Source: Rachycentron canadum (taxonomy: Eukaryota; Chordata; Actinopteri; Carangiformes; Rachycentridae). From it: a stretch of 64,000 nt of DNA. This document shows, piece by piece, positions 1 through 13,120 of the stretch. A program made the translations under genes and the position numbers. The notes below the pieces were generated by a model, which was given only the letters and a program-made list of their open reading frames with translations, had not been told where the DNA came from and ran no database searches. Numbering within the stretch: the first letter of the stretch is position 1; each line of letters begins with the position of its first letter. The stretch lies in contig CM076655.1 of NCBI GenBank assembly GCA_038496675.1, forward strand, positions 19,892,005 to 19,956,004, in the 5' to 3' direction.

Positions 1-3000
1 CACCCAAGCCAAGAGAGGCGGTATGAAGTCATCACTAAAGTCAAGAGCTACTGTGCCACAGAGACTGATGTTCAAGGAGGGAAGAAAAGTTGGCAGAAAA
101 TCAGTGTTGTGTCACTGGAAAGGATTTGCAAGTGGGAGGAGGAAGAACAAGGGGAAGTAGGGAGGGAGGGATGAGTGGAGGAACTCGGGCTAAAGCGGAA
201 GAGGGATGCATTAGAGAAAATAAAAGAGGGTGAGGGGAATAATATTGTATGACTTGAGTAAAATCAAGAGATAAAAGAGAAGTTAAGGGAAGATTTTTGT
301 GTAAGAAGGTGAAGAAGGGAGACTTGTGGCAGAGATGGAAAAGAGAATGGCGGCGTTGATAGAGGAGGTGAAAGACATTTTGTCTGGCTCCAGGCCCAGC
401 TGGTGTCTACGCTGCACCGCTGTGGGTGTCAGATCTTTATTCCAACCCTGGAGACAGCTGGAGATGTCAACACCGCGCCAGTCTCAGTTATACCTCCCCA
501 CAAAAACTCAGTCATGTGTTTGTGCACGCCGCGGCCCCACTGTCACAACAAGCAGATATCATGTTGACACAGGGTCTCCCTCATCTTTTGGACTATTTGT
601 CCAATATTTCTGGAGTAACAGATTCATTTGTTATTCTGCTTCTTTCTGTTTCAAGGAATAAAAAATTTGTTTTGACTTTGAAACTATAAAATGGCTACTT
701 GAAAACCAGGAGTCACTTGTGGGATTCATAATTGAGCATGACAAGACCCAAAAGAAAAGTTATAGAGGGGCTTTCATGCCCCATTTACATTGAAACAATC
801 ACTCACTACTGGGGTTTCAAATTCTCGGGAACCACTGACAGACATTTGAGGGGTTAACCCTCTAACTACAAATCAAACTGAGTAGGAAGGCATTTTATAC
901 ATTTCTTAATGGGTTCCAGAGGAAAGGATGGCTCTCAACTGTCACGTGCGTCTCTGAAACTCCCATGTCGCCTTTAAAACTTTACAGCTTTACATAAGCA
1001 GAGGGCAAACATGAGAGGTTTGAAAAGATAAGAGGAATCCATTTCCATATCTGTGAGATTCATGATTTCTCTGCTATCCGGACCCAAAAAGGTAGCACAT
1101 CCTGACACTGAGATATATTGTAGAAAGCAAGAGGTTTCAGTGTGTATGAGTAAGACACATTCCTCAGTAATGAGGTTAGTTCTGGTGTGATAGGTGACTG
1201 AGAATGATATGACGGCCTCTGGAGGAATCTGGTAACAGCAACATCAGATCCAAAGGGATAGATTTAATTCCAAAATGATACTCAAAACATTGGTGAAGAC
1301 TTGACAAAGCAAATAAGGCTCTTGAATAATTGCAGACACAATAAAAGAAAAAAGAAAAAAAAAGATACTTTTTGAAGGCAAACAGGTAACATCTGTCCTT
1401 TGCTGGTCTGGAATTCCTCCAGTTTTGATTTGACAGATCACTCTCCAGTCCACTGCAGCTGGCTTCAAAATTATGAGCCTATTTCAAGGGGGGAAAAAAA
1501 AAAATCATTTACTATCTATAAATCAGAAAGGATCAAGGGACTGTGATCACTTTGCAAGAGTAGCTATGTTTCACTTTTTTATAGTGAATGTCCCACAGAA
1601 AACGCTTTTTTTTTTTTTTTTTTTTTTAAATATATGAACTGACTAAAAGGTTTGCATATAACTAATAACACTTTCCACCATATTGGATTCACAGTGGTTA
1701 AAGGGAGGAAACACTGAAAACTGAATCTTGAAGTTTTCCCTTTAAAAAGGGTACATTCAACTGCACTCTGGCCCCAAGCAAACAGCTCAGGCATACTTTA
1801 CATATCGCAGCCCTGCCTGCATCAAACTCAGTGGGCAGATGTGTTTATGGGAAATGGGATGCCTAATAAATCTTTGGCATAATGTTATTGAATTAGTAGG
1901 GACTTAGGACCAGATACCATATTAAATCCTGTCTTTTCCAGTTCACTGCTTTTGATAGCTATATATTAGAGTCCCACATGATATACTTGCGCATCCGCCA
2001 TCATTTTTCATCACCTCTACCGAGGCATCGGTGAGGGGGTGACGATGAATAATAAATGAGCCTGAATTTTCTGATGGAATTTCCATTTGCGCTGTGAACA
2101 ATTTTCTGGAAAGAGGATTTACACTTAATACCTTGCAGTGCCCCCTCCAACAGTTGCTGTTTGTAGCACAGATTAACAGTGAGATCTCCATCTCTTCCGT
2201 GGCATGATGTGATATTCGCTGCCATTTAAAAGATACTTCGTCCGAGGACTCAAAATCTTAGCTGTTCAAGCTGAATTAAAAGCGGCTGTCCCTGGAATAA
2301 ATATTGGTAAACCATCAGATCTGCAAATAAACAAGTTTAATGCACAACAAATAAAAATGTTACACTCTAATATTACATCTTCACAAGTATAAATCTTATC
2401 ATGTCTTGTTTTCAAGACGTCCGTGAGCTCTGTCTGGAAGATTTACAGTAAACTCTCTTTACCCCAATTCCATTGTTGGTATATCGCTGTGAGGAACCAT
2501 ATGATTCATATCAGACGTTTTTATCAGTTAGGCAGAATGAATTATGATGATTGTTATCACAGCCCACATTGTGAAGATTACATGCCTTGTTACTAAATTT
2601 ACCTCAATTTAAATTATTGTTGTTTCATTGCAATGCAAATATCCTTCACCGTAGTTTTCTTGCACATTATTGTGTAACATTTAGTGACAGCTGTGGCATA
2701 ATTACACATATATGTACTGACTTGTTGATGAACATTAACGTTTGGTACAACTTGTTTTTGCCAGTTAGTGATTTGTTGTTACTCGATTTGTCTGTAACAA
2801 TCCTCAATTATGTTTCGATACTGACTGAAATGGGTCTGTACAGAGTATAGTATACATAGACTTGTTTGATAGTTTACTTCTTGTACAACATTGTTGTACA
2901 ACACAGTCGCTTGTGTTGTAGATGTTATTTAATATTGTGAACTTTCTTTTATTAAACACAAAAAAAAATGATTTGTAGAAAGTTTGTTTCCTGTTTTGTT

Positions 3001-4430
3001 AATTTCTCAAAATAAATTAAGCAAAAAAATGTTCAAATCAATGCTTTTCAGTCAACTACAAAAAAATACAGATTGTTTTATTCAGGAAGCATTGTTGCAT
3101 TTTGTTCTCCTGCTAGTTTAAGAAGCTAAATAATAGCGACCCATCTAGAAAGTTCATCTTTAACAGGAAGCCAAAAGAAAAGGCAAGCACAGTAATAGAG
3201 TTTGACTGGCAGCTGATCACAACCCAGAGCAACAACAGCTTATCACCTAACATGTCAACAATAATCCCAGACTCTTCCCGGTCATAAACTTTTGTGCATC
3301 GCCTCCTTGCTGTGACTTTTCCTCTCCTCAGAGTAGCTTGTAATGTTTGCGACGCCGGGAGTTCATCCCACTGTTCCTACAGATGAAAGCAGAAGCTAAA
3401 TACCTCAGATGTAATTGTAAACAAGCTCACACACCCTCACATGACACATCTTTCCTTTCTTCCCAACATGGCTCGTAATCGGATGCCTGGATGCCCCCTT
3501 GCCATCCCTCATTACCCAGCATTCCTGAGGGCTACATGCCGAGGGCGCAGCAGAGAGGCTGGTGTGTGAGGTTGGCGCGGGGCAGGGTGACAGTGATTGA
3601 TCGAAGTATGATTGATGGCTACAGCTGATACACCAGCTCTGTTTCCAATTGTTGTTGGATCTGGCACTTCTCACCTTGTAAAAGTGCTTTAAGGGGAGCT
3701 CTGGGATGAATGAGGGCATAGAGTTGGAAGAAGAGGATGGTAAGTGTGAAAAGTTGAACGGATGGACTAGACATTTCCTCAGGGTGTTATCATCTGACTG
3801 AGAAGAAATGGCTGCTGTAGAAGGATAATAACTTTCTCACTGTTTTACGACAATCTGACACTAACATAGTTGGGGGGTGAGAGAGTCATAAAAACTGCTG
3901 CTCAAATGTTCAAATCTTGGCACCAAAGTTTAATATTGTCTCCATGACAACCTTTTTTTCTATTTTGCACCGACCTGACAATCAAAGGAAGTTAAACTCA
4001 ATCTGACCTTTAAAGAGCTTCAATGTAGATGGCCAAGATCTGGTCAGTGCGATCAACAACTGATCCTCTACTTCACAGCCTCCTTCCTCAGTGAAGTACC
4101 GTATCTTTTCTCATACTCAAAAAAGTTACATTTTCATAGAAACCTTACAATGTAAACTATCCAGACAGATTTATTAGTGGCATTCTAAGTAATATGCAAG
4201 GTTTACTTTTATGCAAAACTTTTTAATCACTTAACTGCACATTATTTAACTTTAAATCAAAATATGGACTATGAAAACATCCTAACTTGGCACTGATAGT
4301 GACATCAGATAAATTTGATAGTGAAATATACTAATTGAACTTAGTAGATACTGTATTTAGGCTGAACTGTTACAATACAAATAAAGGCCATTTGTGCCAC
4401 TTTCATTCTCGCTGTACATCAGAGGGGCAT
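1..4430. other. Intergenic DNA, no gene recognised
   Basis: I see no supported gene here. The open frames are short, lack splice context and resemble no family I know. The stretch around 2580-3010 is strongly AT-rich and contains a short perfect palindrome at 2881-2901. A poly-T run lies at about 1605-1627. An open frame of about 110 codons at 326-661 ends near an AATAAA but has no recognisable protein features, so I did not call it. Confidence 0.6.
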
Positions 4431-4439
4431 TTTCACGTT

Positions 4440-4800
4440 CTACACGTCGCACTCATGACACATTGTAATCACTTTGTTGATCCGGTGGCTTTTCATCTTC
4501 CACCATCATCACCATCACACCTTTGGTTTGCGACTATACAGCCGACCTTCAATGACATTCCCATCAGCCCCAGCCATCGCTTGTGTTTAGTGCTAATTAT
4601 CTGCCGTTCGCGTGCTGTCATGCTAAATGAAGAGGATGTTAGTGGTGAACATATCTGCTAAACATCAGCATGTTAACGTTGTCGTTAAGAGCATGATAGC
4701 GTGCTAACATTAGCATTCAGCTCAAAGCACCACAGTGCACTTTGTGTGTGGAAGTTCAGCCTCACAGAGACGGTAGCTTGGTTGTTTTTGGATTTTCTGT
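4440..4800 (+). repeat. Percomorph interspersed repeat, copy 1
   Basis: The sequence carries the phrase pattern of a very common percomorph repeat: a segment ending CATCAGCCCCAGC, then GTGTTTAGTGCTAATTA, then CTAAACATCAGCATGTTAAC, GCTAACATTAGCATT and AGCTCAAAGCACC. I recognise this from other fish genomes but cannot assign a superfamily. No coding capacity is visible. A second, more diverged copy in the same orientation lies at about 15590-16110. The edges are approximate because no terminal repeats or target-site duplication could be defined. Confidence 0.7.
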
Positions 4801-7800
4801 GTCTTGCAACAATGATCTTCTTCACCTTCTTCACTGTCCTACACTTAATGCTGAACAGTGCATGTAGTAAATTTGGAGGGAGGTTATTTCAAATGACTCA
4901 TACTAGATAGGGTGTTTTAAAGGGCAGAAATCGCAGCACATCAAGTACTATTTGAGCCAGTGGTATTGGTTGACATGTCCGTTGATCCCCTGCCATCGCT
5001 GTGGCTGTTTTGTGCTACAGGAACAATATAAATCATAATGTCTCCATGTTAAATGGAAATACCTATGCTCTCCTTTCAAGTGCCCTGCGTTAGATGTTCA
5101 GTCGAGGTGAACAGGTGGCTCCGTCATTCCTTTACCCCATGCACTACCCTGTTCCAGTGCTCCACTGTTTCTACTGGGAGCTGCATAGCTGACACCTTTG
5201 CTTTTTGAGTTCCTGCTTTGCAGCCAGGACAGAGTTGCTCCAGAGTCCCAGCAGGGAGGCAACGTATCAGGAGCGCCAGGGAACTGCACAGCATGCCGAC
5301 AGAGTATGGAAGGACATTAAAGCCTCTTCCGTGACCTTCTGAGACACCAATAGCAATCTGCCCTTTACTCGACTGCTGTCTTATATTGCTACAGTTCACA
5401 GGGGGGGAAACGTGGCTTGTTTCAGAAGTGTTTCAAAATTATACACCTTTTACTTTTGTATCATTTGATTCAACTTAAAATTTGATATATGTTAAAAGGT
5501 GGTGACAGAAATGCATTATTTTGTAGTAAAATATTAGGAGAAATCTGATGGAAAGAGATAATATACACAGATTTAAAAGAATTTCACTGTGTGAAGACAA
5601 GTGTACATCACATTCAGGCAAAGGGTCAGCGGGAGACATATGAAATATCACAGATACATGTCATCAAAGCCTTTTTACACCGAGCAATGGTCATGACAGG
5701 TTAGTGCCTTTTTTTTTTTTTTTTTTTTTTTTAAACCAAAGCCACTGATATTTGACTGCATCTCTCGTGAAGTGTACCAGTAGACATTATTGAACTAGAG
5801 ATGGAGAGTCTGATCTGACTCCAACTTATTCTTTGATTTGGCTGCTCTGGTTCAAAAGCTAAAGGGATCTGAGGTTTGCACGCTGTGGTAATTGGACTGA
5901 TGGCTAATTGGGTGTCAGGAGAGAGAGGAGCAGGTGGGCATGCTAAAAATCTCCATTTGTGTATCAGTGAAAGGAAGAAGGATACATTTGCGTCTCTCCT
6001 TTTTTTTTTTGTTTGATGTCAACTGTGCAATTTCTTTGACTTTAAAATACCAGGATGGTTTCTGAAACCCCAAAAAGACGTCATTCCACCGCCACAGCTT
6101 GCAAATCTTGTGCTAATTTGGAGCCTGTTAAATACAAACTAGGTTTTTAAATCATAACGTTATCCCTGATTTAATATTATTTCAGTGTTTTCAGAGCGGC
6201 TCAGGTAGCGTTGAGTGCTAGAGCTTCACAGAGAAAAAGAAAAAAAAAAAAAATCTTTGTTGTTTTTCTTCTCAGCGACCATAGACCAGTTATGGAGTCA
6301 GGAGTTGATCGATTTGTTTCCCCTAAAGATCCTTGAAGTTGAGTGGGATTGGTGACAAAGCCTTGGTTCTGTTGATATGGGCCCCCGATGACCTGACGGT
6401 ATTTGAACTGCCCTTCAGGTCCACTGATCAGAATGCTCTGTGTTATAACCATGAGCACCGGAGAAGGGGTTAAGACTCAGTTGGTCTGCAAGGGCCAAGC
6501 CTTCAACACACTAGAGGATCTGCAGTTCTCTTTGCGAGGATCATGGACCTACAACCTGTCAACCTCTGCTAAATTCATGTCTCACTGGCCAATGGAAAAT
6601 ATCAATCAATCATTACCTGAAGCCTGCAATTCAATGGCAGCAAATCCAGTCTGTAAACATTTTATCTTCCTGACAAACATGGGCTATCCTTTAAAAGAAG
6701 AAGACTAGTTGCACCGTTTCCATCAATATTTCTCCAAAGTTGGTACAGCATAATTTATCTGAAATGGCTGAAGTCACTGTCCTCCAACTTTTCACAGGTC
6801 AGTCTGGATTTCAGGTTGTTTGTTTTTCAAGCTGGTTCCCTGCTCAACGTCAAAATGTGATCTATATTCATAATAATAGCAATAACATTGGTCATGTAGT
6901 AGAGCAAATATCTGTACTATCATTATTATTAGATGTTCAGGACAACAAAAATGAAGGGTGACAATGTACAAAAAACAGAACAGCCTCAAAAAAATATGAC
7001 TCAGTAACTAAGTAGTTGTATCAGAGACTCTGATAAACTGATGACATGACTCTGAGTCACAGATGTGTCAGTTTTGGGTTTTTTAATCAATTATCCATTA
7101 TCTCTATTTAAATATTATTAAATGACCATGAACAATTTTAAACATAAACGTTATCCTGTGATGCACCAGTTCATTTAAAGCTAATTTTCATCTGCCGTCC
7201 TTGTCAGCTCACAATTAAAAAGAAACATAGTGTCTGAACACTAAATTTCATCGTAACCTCTTTTCCTTAAGGTCCATAATTCCTAGCTGCACTACACGCT
7301 TATGATAAACCCACAGGCATCCAATAAATTAAACAAAGAAGTACTCAAATCTAAAGATATGTACACGTGCCAACATTAGATCTCAGATGTGTCATGATTC
7401 ATGAGTGATGCCTTCACATAAATTTCTAATTTTACAACTGCAGTATCCTCTGATCCTGAAGAGCTGCTCAAACTTGCGCCTTGACAGCAACGTTTATGTC
7501 TTTGTGTTAAAAATAATAGCACTGCCTCAATTATGTGTTGGAGTACTGCCACGGGAAAGGAGGAAGAAACATGGGTTTTGTTGCATCACATTATGCACTC
7601 TGAGGTCTGCCAATCAAAACAGATCAAAGAACTCCCCTTTAATCAATCTATAATATCTTCAAATAGAAAATAAAAAAAAAAGAGGTTCACTAGACGAGAT
7701 TTAAGCAATTTCTAGGTTTTCATATAAAGATTTTCTTCAGAAACCCCTCCAGTCCTATTTATCAGCTAGATAACCTCTGTGTTTGGCCTAAATAATCACA

Positions 7801-9120
7801 TTTTACATTTACACTGTACTTGACCATAACTTACAAGTGGAGTGGAGAGAGTCATCCACAGCTGAATCTCACGAAAATGGAATGTGATCCAATGACACAC
7901 CGATTAATTTTCATAATCAAATTTTACTTGTGCCATATTTATTAAAGTAAAATATGAGAACATGAAGTTAAGGCAAGGGCAGAGCTCTGAAATTGCCTGG
8001 ACTGAATATTTGTCCCATCACACATGCAAAATGAAGTCATGTGCACCACCAGGGATGCACAGCGTTTGCGTGATCCATCACATCGGGCTTTATCAGTCAT
8101 ATAATGAAGGCTTTGGTTCCACTCCCATGCTTTCTTCTCTCTCACACTCCTCAGACATTTTTTTCCCAAATAAACTATCTCATCCCTTTTTCATTACACA
8201 AGTATTCCAACGCTGGAGTAGCCTGAAGGTTAGGGAAGCTTTCTTGAGACCAGAAGGTCGCTACAGTCTGAATCTGCCAGCTCTGCAATGAAAACCTGGG
8301 TGGGGGGAAGTGAATGAGTACATCACAGCCTCCATCATCATGCCCTTGAACAGCTCTCATTGGCTCCTGTTCAGGGCTGTTTTCCCCCTGTTTCACTCTA
8401 CTTGCACCTAAATAGCTTCCAAACTTCATAAACAATTGCATTCGACAGTTTTTTGTTTTGTTTTTTTTTTCTCGGTAGAAATCTGTCTCTGAAAGGACAA
8501 TTCAGCCATGTTGTGTAAAAATCAAACCATAATAATACCTTTAACTCTGTATGATACTTAAAATAAACCCTGTTGAGAATATATTTGGGAGGGGGGGGGG
8601 TAGTGAAAGGGTGCAGTTGTGTGAAACAATCTGGAACGAGGTTTTACACTTCTAATTACATCTATCAACAATTGGGGCTTTCACGTCAAAGCCAATGTGT
8701 TTCCTGTTAGCTGAACACCGTTCGTGACAGCCCTGCAATTAATTGAAACATTAGAGAGACAGGGGAATGCTCTGGGGCTCATGTGGCCTTGGCTGACGCG
8801 TCGCATGCACTGCGGCCCCCAAAAGACACGGAAAGCACGAGCTATCCGGCGGCAGCTTAGCCTAGCCGATCAGTGTCAGCAGGCTAGCTTTCCTCCCAGT
8901 CAGGGGGAACCAGATGTAACTTTGTACTCAGCATTAGCACTTGTATCATGTAGAGGCAGCCGCCACAGAAAGGTCCTTTCGTGACGAGGTTACTCCTCGG
9001 CTGTGTATTATTGTGGAGGGCTGCTCCTCAGACAGTATTAGACATGAAAGATCCGAAATGGAGGCATCTAGTTTATGGTGCACATATGATTCATTGATGT
9101 GTTCCATGGAGGTATACAGG
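4801..9120. other. Intergenic DNA, no gene recognised
   Basis: This is AT-rich intergenic sequence with homopolymer runs at 5708-5732 (T), 6240-6253 (A) and 8589-8599 (G). No exon with convincing coding composition and splice sites was found. The patch 8720-8950 is more GC-rich and CpG-containing than its surroundings and could be a conserved non-coding element, but nothing in the sequence alone proves that. Confidence 0.5.
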
Positions 9121-9139
9121 GGAGTATATATGGGAGTGG

Positions 9140-9245
9140 GAACAAAGTGGCAGGTTGGACTTAGACCGTCCAGAAGCCTAAAGATTAGAGGTTTAATCTC
9201 AGCCCCAGTTTATGTGTCCTTCAGCAAACAATAAACCCAGAGCAT
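9140..9245 (+). repeat. tRNA-like SINE fragment (weak)
   Basis: A stretch resembling the head of tRNA-derived fish SINEs: a B-box-like AGGTTTAATCTCAGCCCC followed by GTGTCCTTCAGCAAACAATAAACCC, which resembles the usual 'CCTTGGGCAAGACACTTAACCC' continuation. It is diverged and truncated, and the A box is not clear. It may instead be part of a hAT-type non-autonomous element that shares this phrase. Confidence 0.4.
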
Positions 9246-10314
9246 TCGTAGCAGACGTGTCAAATCTATGCCTGAAATATGAAAAACAACAAACTCAAAC
9301 TGCTCTTGATAGAGTCATCACCAGGACTGAAATTAATAAACTTAAGAAACTCACAAGGAAAGATTTTGCCTTTTCCTTTTCTTTTTCTGTCAGTTGGAAT
9401 CATCAATTATCAAAACATCAGCTCTTTTATGTCACTTTAAATGGAAAAGGTTTAATATGGGTTGTCAAACTAAACATCCCTTTGGGATTATTGTGGTGGA
9501 CATATTTCACTATTTTCTGTCATTTTTATAGAGTCAGAGATTACGTCACATCCTTAAAGGGACATTTCATTCATAACACATTGTCACATGTTTTGTCCGA
9601 GGACTTGCGTGTTTTATTTATGTCATAATCTGTGGTGGGTTAGTGCTTTAGTTGCAATGGTTTAATAACGACAGCTAAGTTAGCTGTAATAAAAGAAGAT
9701 ACATTTGTTTCTTGAATTGAAAACTTCATTTCCCCCATGTGTATCCATCTGTGAGGGTTTAGGCCAGGCTGGCATTTTTCTCATTATCCTCACACACAGT
9801 TTCTATGTGTGTGTGTATGTGGCTGTAGATCTGTGTGTCTGTGTTGGAGGGAAAATCCCCCTACAGTCACAACTGAACATCTCTATGAAACTTTAAAAGT
9901 GTTTTCATTTTGACAACGATGAACTGCTACAGTGCTAATTTTGTACCAACATTTGTAAGAGTCTTATGTTGGAAAACTCATTCAGTGATGAAAGTCATCT
10001 CTTATGTTGAGTGTGTCTGTTCTGTTGGTTCATTACAATGGAAACTGTTGTGTGACATTCACAGCATGCCAGGGGTCAGCAGCGCCAGCCTGAAGCAAAC
10101 TGACACGTCAGTCAAAAGATGTACTTGGAAACAATCTTAAGCATTATTTATGAGGCTGGCAACTGCCATTACAATGAACTATGACATCACCTAAGCTTAG
10201 CCCATTAAGCACTTATTTGCAGCAATGTGGCACCTCACACATCAAAGCTGTCCGCCTGGTATTCCCTGTGCCTCCGACAGCCTGCAGCTAATTACACGAT
10301 CTGATGGTTACACA

Positions 10315-10485
10315 AGGAAGGTTGCGACTGAATGCCCACTGCTGGGACAGTAAACGTACTCGCCACCACCTCAGCAACAACAACAGCTGCTGTGCCCTTG
10401 AGCAAAGTGCTAAACCCACAACCGGCCCAGTAGCTGCCCATTGGCCAACTGCGCAAAACGTTTACACTGCTGGTCTGTTCTTTTG
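10315..10485 (+). repeat. Fish interspersed repeat fragment (SINE or hAT-like)
   Basis: Contains TGTGCCCTTGAGCAAAGTGC followed by TAAACCCACAACCGGCCCAG, a diverged copy of the 'GCCCTTGAGCAAGGCACTTAACCCC' phrase spread through many teleost genomes. It is preceded by CACCACCTCAGCAACAACAAC. No coding potential. The phrase recalls the fragment at 9140-9245, so both may derive from the same family. Boundaries are approximate. Confidence 0.55.
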
Positions 10486-10994
10486 AAAGGGAGGGATCGC
10501 CTACCTAAAGTGGGCAGTGGGGATCGAGGAATATGAAACTGATATGACTCAGATCGTAGACCGCCTTGGTCAGTTTGGTAAATCAAAACAAATAATTCCT
10601 ATTAGTTACCCGTTCAACAGACACACCAGGCCGGGTAATTCTCAACAAGAGCAGGACAAAACAAAACAAGGAGCGTGTACTTACTTCTGTCACGTGGACC
10701 TGGATTGTGTCTGAAAAGTCCGACACGGCCCAGAAAACCATACAATGCAAATCATGCCACAGATCAGTCCCAACAACTGACTCAAACACCACTGAGCTCT
10801 TTTACCACCAGGGAGTCAGATCAGAGCCACAAAACTACAGTTGAGGGCTGAAATGAAACCGCGGACTCAGACGCGAGAGACTTTTTTGTCCACGACAAAC
10901 CACATAGCAAAGAATCACAAAGATGGAGGGTAAATCTACAACTTAGTGTAAAGACACAAGCCCAAATTTACACAAAAATCGTAAATGTTACAGG

Positions 10995-11083
10995 AAATGT
11001 GCTACATCGCGATATGTATCTTTATTGGGATATGAAATGACCTATATAAGGATATGACATTTTGGTTACATCACACAGCCCTG
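10995..11083 (-). mobile_element. hAT-like non-autonomous element, one end
   Basis: Read on the minus strand this begins CAGGGCTGTGTGATGTAACC, continues through ATATC-rich sequence and reaches ATATCGCGATGT. That matches the end of the abundant teleost family starting (C/T)AGGGCTGGGCGATATGG with many ATATCG repeats, usually placed among hAT elements. Only one terminus is visible and the copy is clearly truncated. There is no transposase frame. Confidence 0.55.
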
Positions 11084-12702
11084 GCACCAGGTTTATTAAA
11101 AAAGTCCAGGGTATGAAGTATTAATATCTTAATTTTCAAAAACTAGAACCTATGATCACTTTAACACCAGAAATTCAGCTTTCATGGTTTCTGATACTGA
11201 GCTAATGGAGCACAAGGCCAAAATCTTCAATTATGAGCATTGAAGATGGAAACAAATATTACACATTACTCTGAATGTGACAAAAAACAAGGCCTCGTGT
11301 TATTGTGTTTGTTGAACCGTTAAGAACCATTCTTCTGTGAGAAGTCACACACACACATCAGTCAGATAAAAACTGAATGCATTTATACTATAATCATTTC
11401 CCTCTGGCAGCATCACAACTTTATCACATATCGCACTTTCACTCAAAACCAAAATTTGCCCTCTGGGATCAATACAGCTCATCTTTTCTAATTATAGAGT
11501 CACTTTGATCTTCACATCATTGTCGGCAAAAGCTTTGATTAGTTGTCTTGTTTCGAAAAACCTCCTGTGAGCTGATCTAACTTTCAAGTGGGAGAGCAGG
11601 CGATCCAGCTCCTGCAGACTGACAAGAACAAACAAGATTTCAGTTCAGCTGAAACAGGAAGTTCACAAACAGGTGGCTACCGTGCCAAAAGATATCTCCA
11701 CCTGTGGCATTTGACAGGTCTGAGCTGCTGATGTTTTTCTTCCCTTATTAGAGGGATACAGTTTTGTATTGTGGGGGCTATGTTTTATTGGAGATTAAAT
11801 AGAAGATCATTTTGTTACTTTTTACTTCGTGTGGGAAAAAAGAAAAAGAAAAAAAATTTGCAAAAATGTTGAAAAGGCAGTCCTAAAAATAAAGCTGTTG
11901 TGTGTCTGAAGTTTAAATGACACAGTTTCTTTGGCTGAACATTTGTCTTCCCAGTAAAATATCTCATATCAGTTACACAAAGGGCACATTCAAAGCGCAC
12001 GGCCACCTTGTGAAATTGAATAATTTGAGTGATTTCTCACTAGGAATTATAGAACAAAAGAATCTGTGCCTTTTGTGAGTGTTCAAAATGGACATTGTGA
12101 ATTTACAAGATTTTTATTGATATCTTGTGTCACCTCATGTGAGAGTCATTCAGGATCAGCCTGAATGTGCCTGTAAAGAGCTTTGTCTGACTTTATTCAA
12201 GTTCCCACCTCTTCATAAAAGGACAGTGGGCACACAACATTTCTGAGGGGAAGACAATATATTGCCAGAAATCAAAGGTTATTCAACAGGATGAAATTTC
12301 TGACCCTGATCACTGTAAATAAGCTTGTTGATGCAGTATCAACCCATTCAAATGCCCCTCACCAGGAAGGCTGCCATTTTTATTTATGAATGTGCATGGA
12401 GTGAGTTAGGCTTCACTGTTAACTGAAATATAATTTAATATTGTACTTGTGAAATACAACAAATGATTGTTCCAAATGAAAGATGCATATCGCGACGTCA
12501 GCCAAAATAATTGCAATGTTTTGTTTTGTTTTTTTAATATAGTGCGGTCTGAATATAAGTATAATAAAAACGAAACTGAAGGGTTTAATGGCCAAGACAC
12601 AGAAAATTAAAAACATTTTTGCCTCACATTCACAGATTTTTTTCATCTATCAAAGACAGTGAGAACTTAGAGCTACTCAAATAAGCTACCATCTATCAAA
12701 CA

Positions 12703-12750
12703 GAACAGAATAGAAATAGAACAGAAATAGAAATAGAAACAGAAATAGCT
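12703..12750 (+). repeat. Degenerate AGAAAT/AGAACAG tandem repeat
   Basis: Alternating units AGAACAG, AATAGAAATAG and AGAAATAGAAATAGAAACAG form a short purine-rich tandem array of about 48 bp. It is a simple-sequence repeat with no coding or structural role visible. Confidence 0.75.
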
Positions 12751-13081
12751 AAACTTCATTTCTCTGCCTGGGAGAAAATACCAGCACTCAAAGTGTGAAT
12801 CTTTCCCCTGATGGTTTCTCCTTTTATCTTTCTGACTTGATAACTCCACTGTAGCTGATGTCACATAAAGATGTCACATATTTTACCAAACAGGAAGCAG
12901 CAGACTCTCACAAGGATTACAGTCCTCTCTCTAGTAACCAGAGGTCGAACGGTTAGTGGTCTTTGCCCTGATATTACAAGAAATGAGTTATGCGATGTGG
13001 CTTCTGGGTGTGTTTTGTTATCACAGGGAACATCACAGCTCATGCTAAATATGTGGTTTGACTTCTTCTACGTATCCCAAA

Positions 13082-13119
<38 letters not shown>

Positions 13120-13120
13120 G
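13082..13120 (+). repeat. (GT)n(TA)n microsatellite
   Basis: About 14 GT units run directly into about five TA units, a typical compound microsatellite of fish genomes. Confidence 0.95.

Noticed and set aside
326..661. Plus-strand open frame of about 110 codons followed by an AATAAA
   Set aside because: No known domain, a second overlapping frame of similar length, no splice or promoter context; length is compatible with chance.
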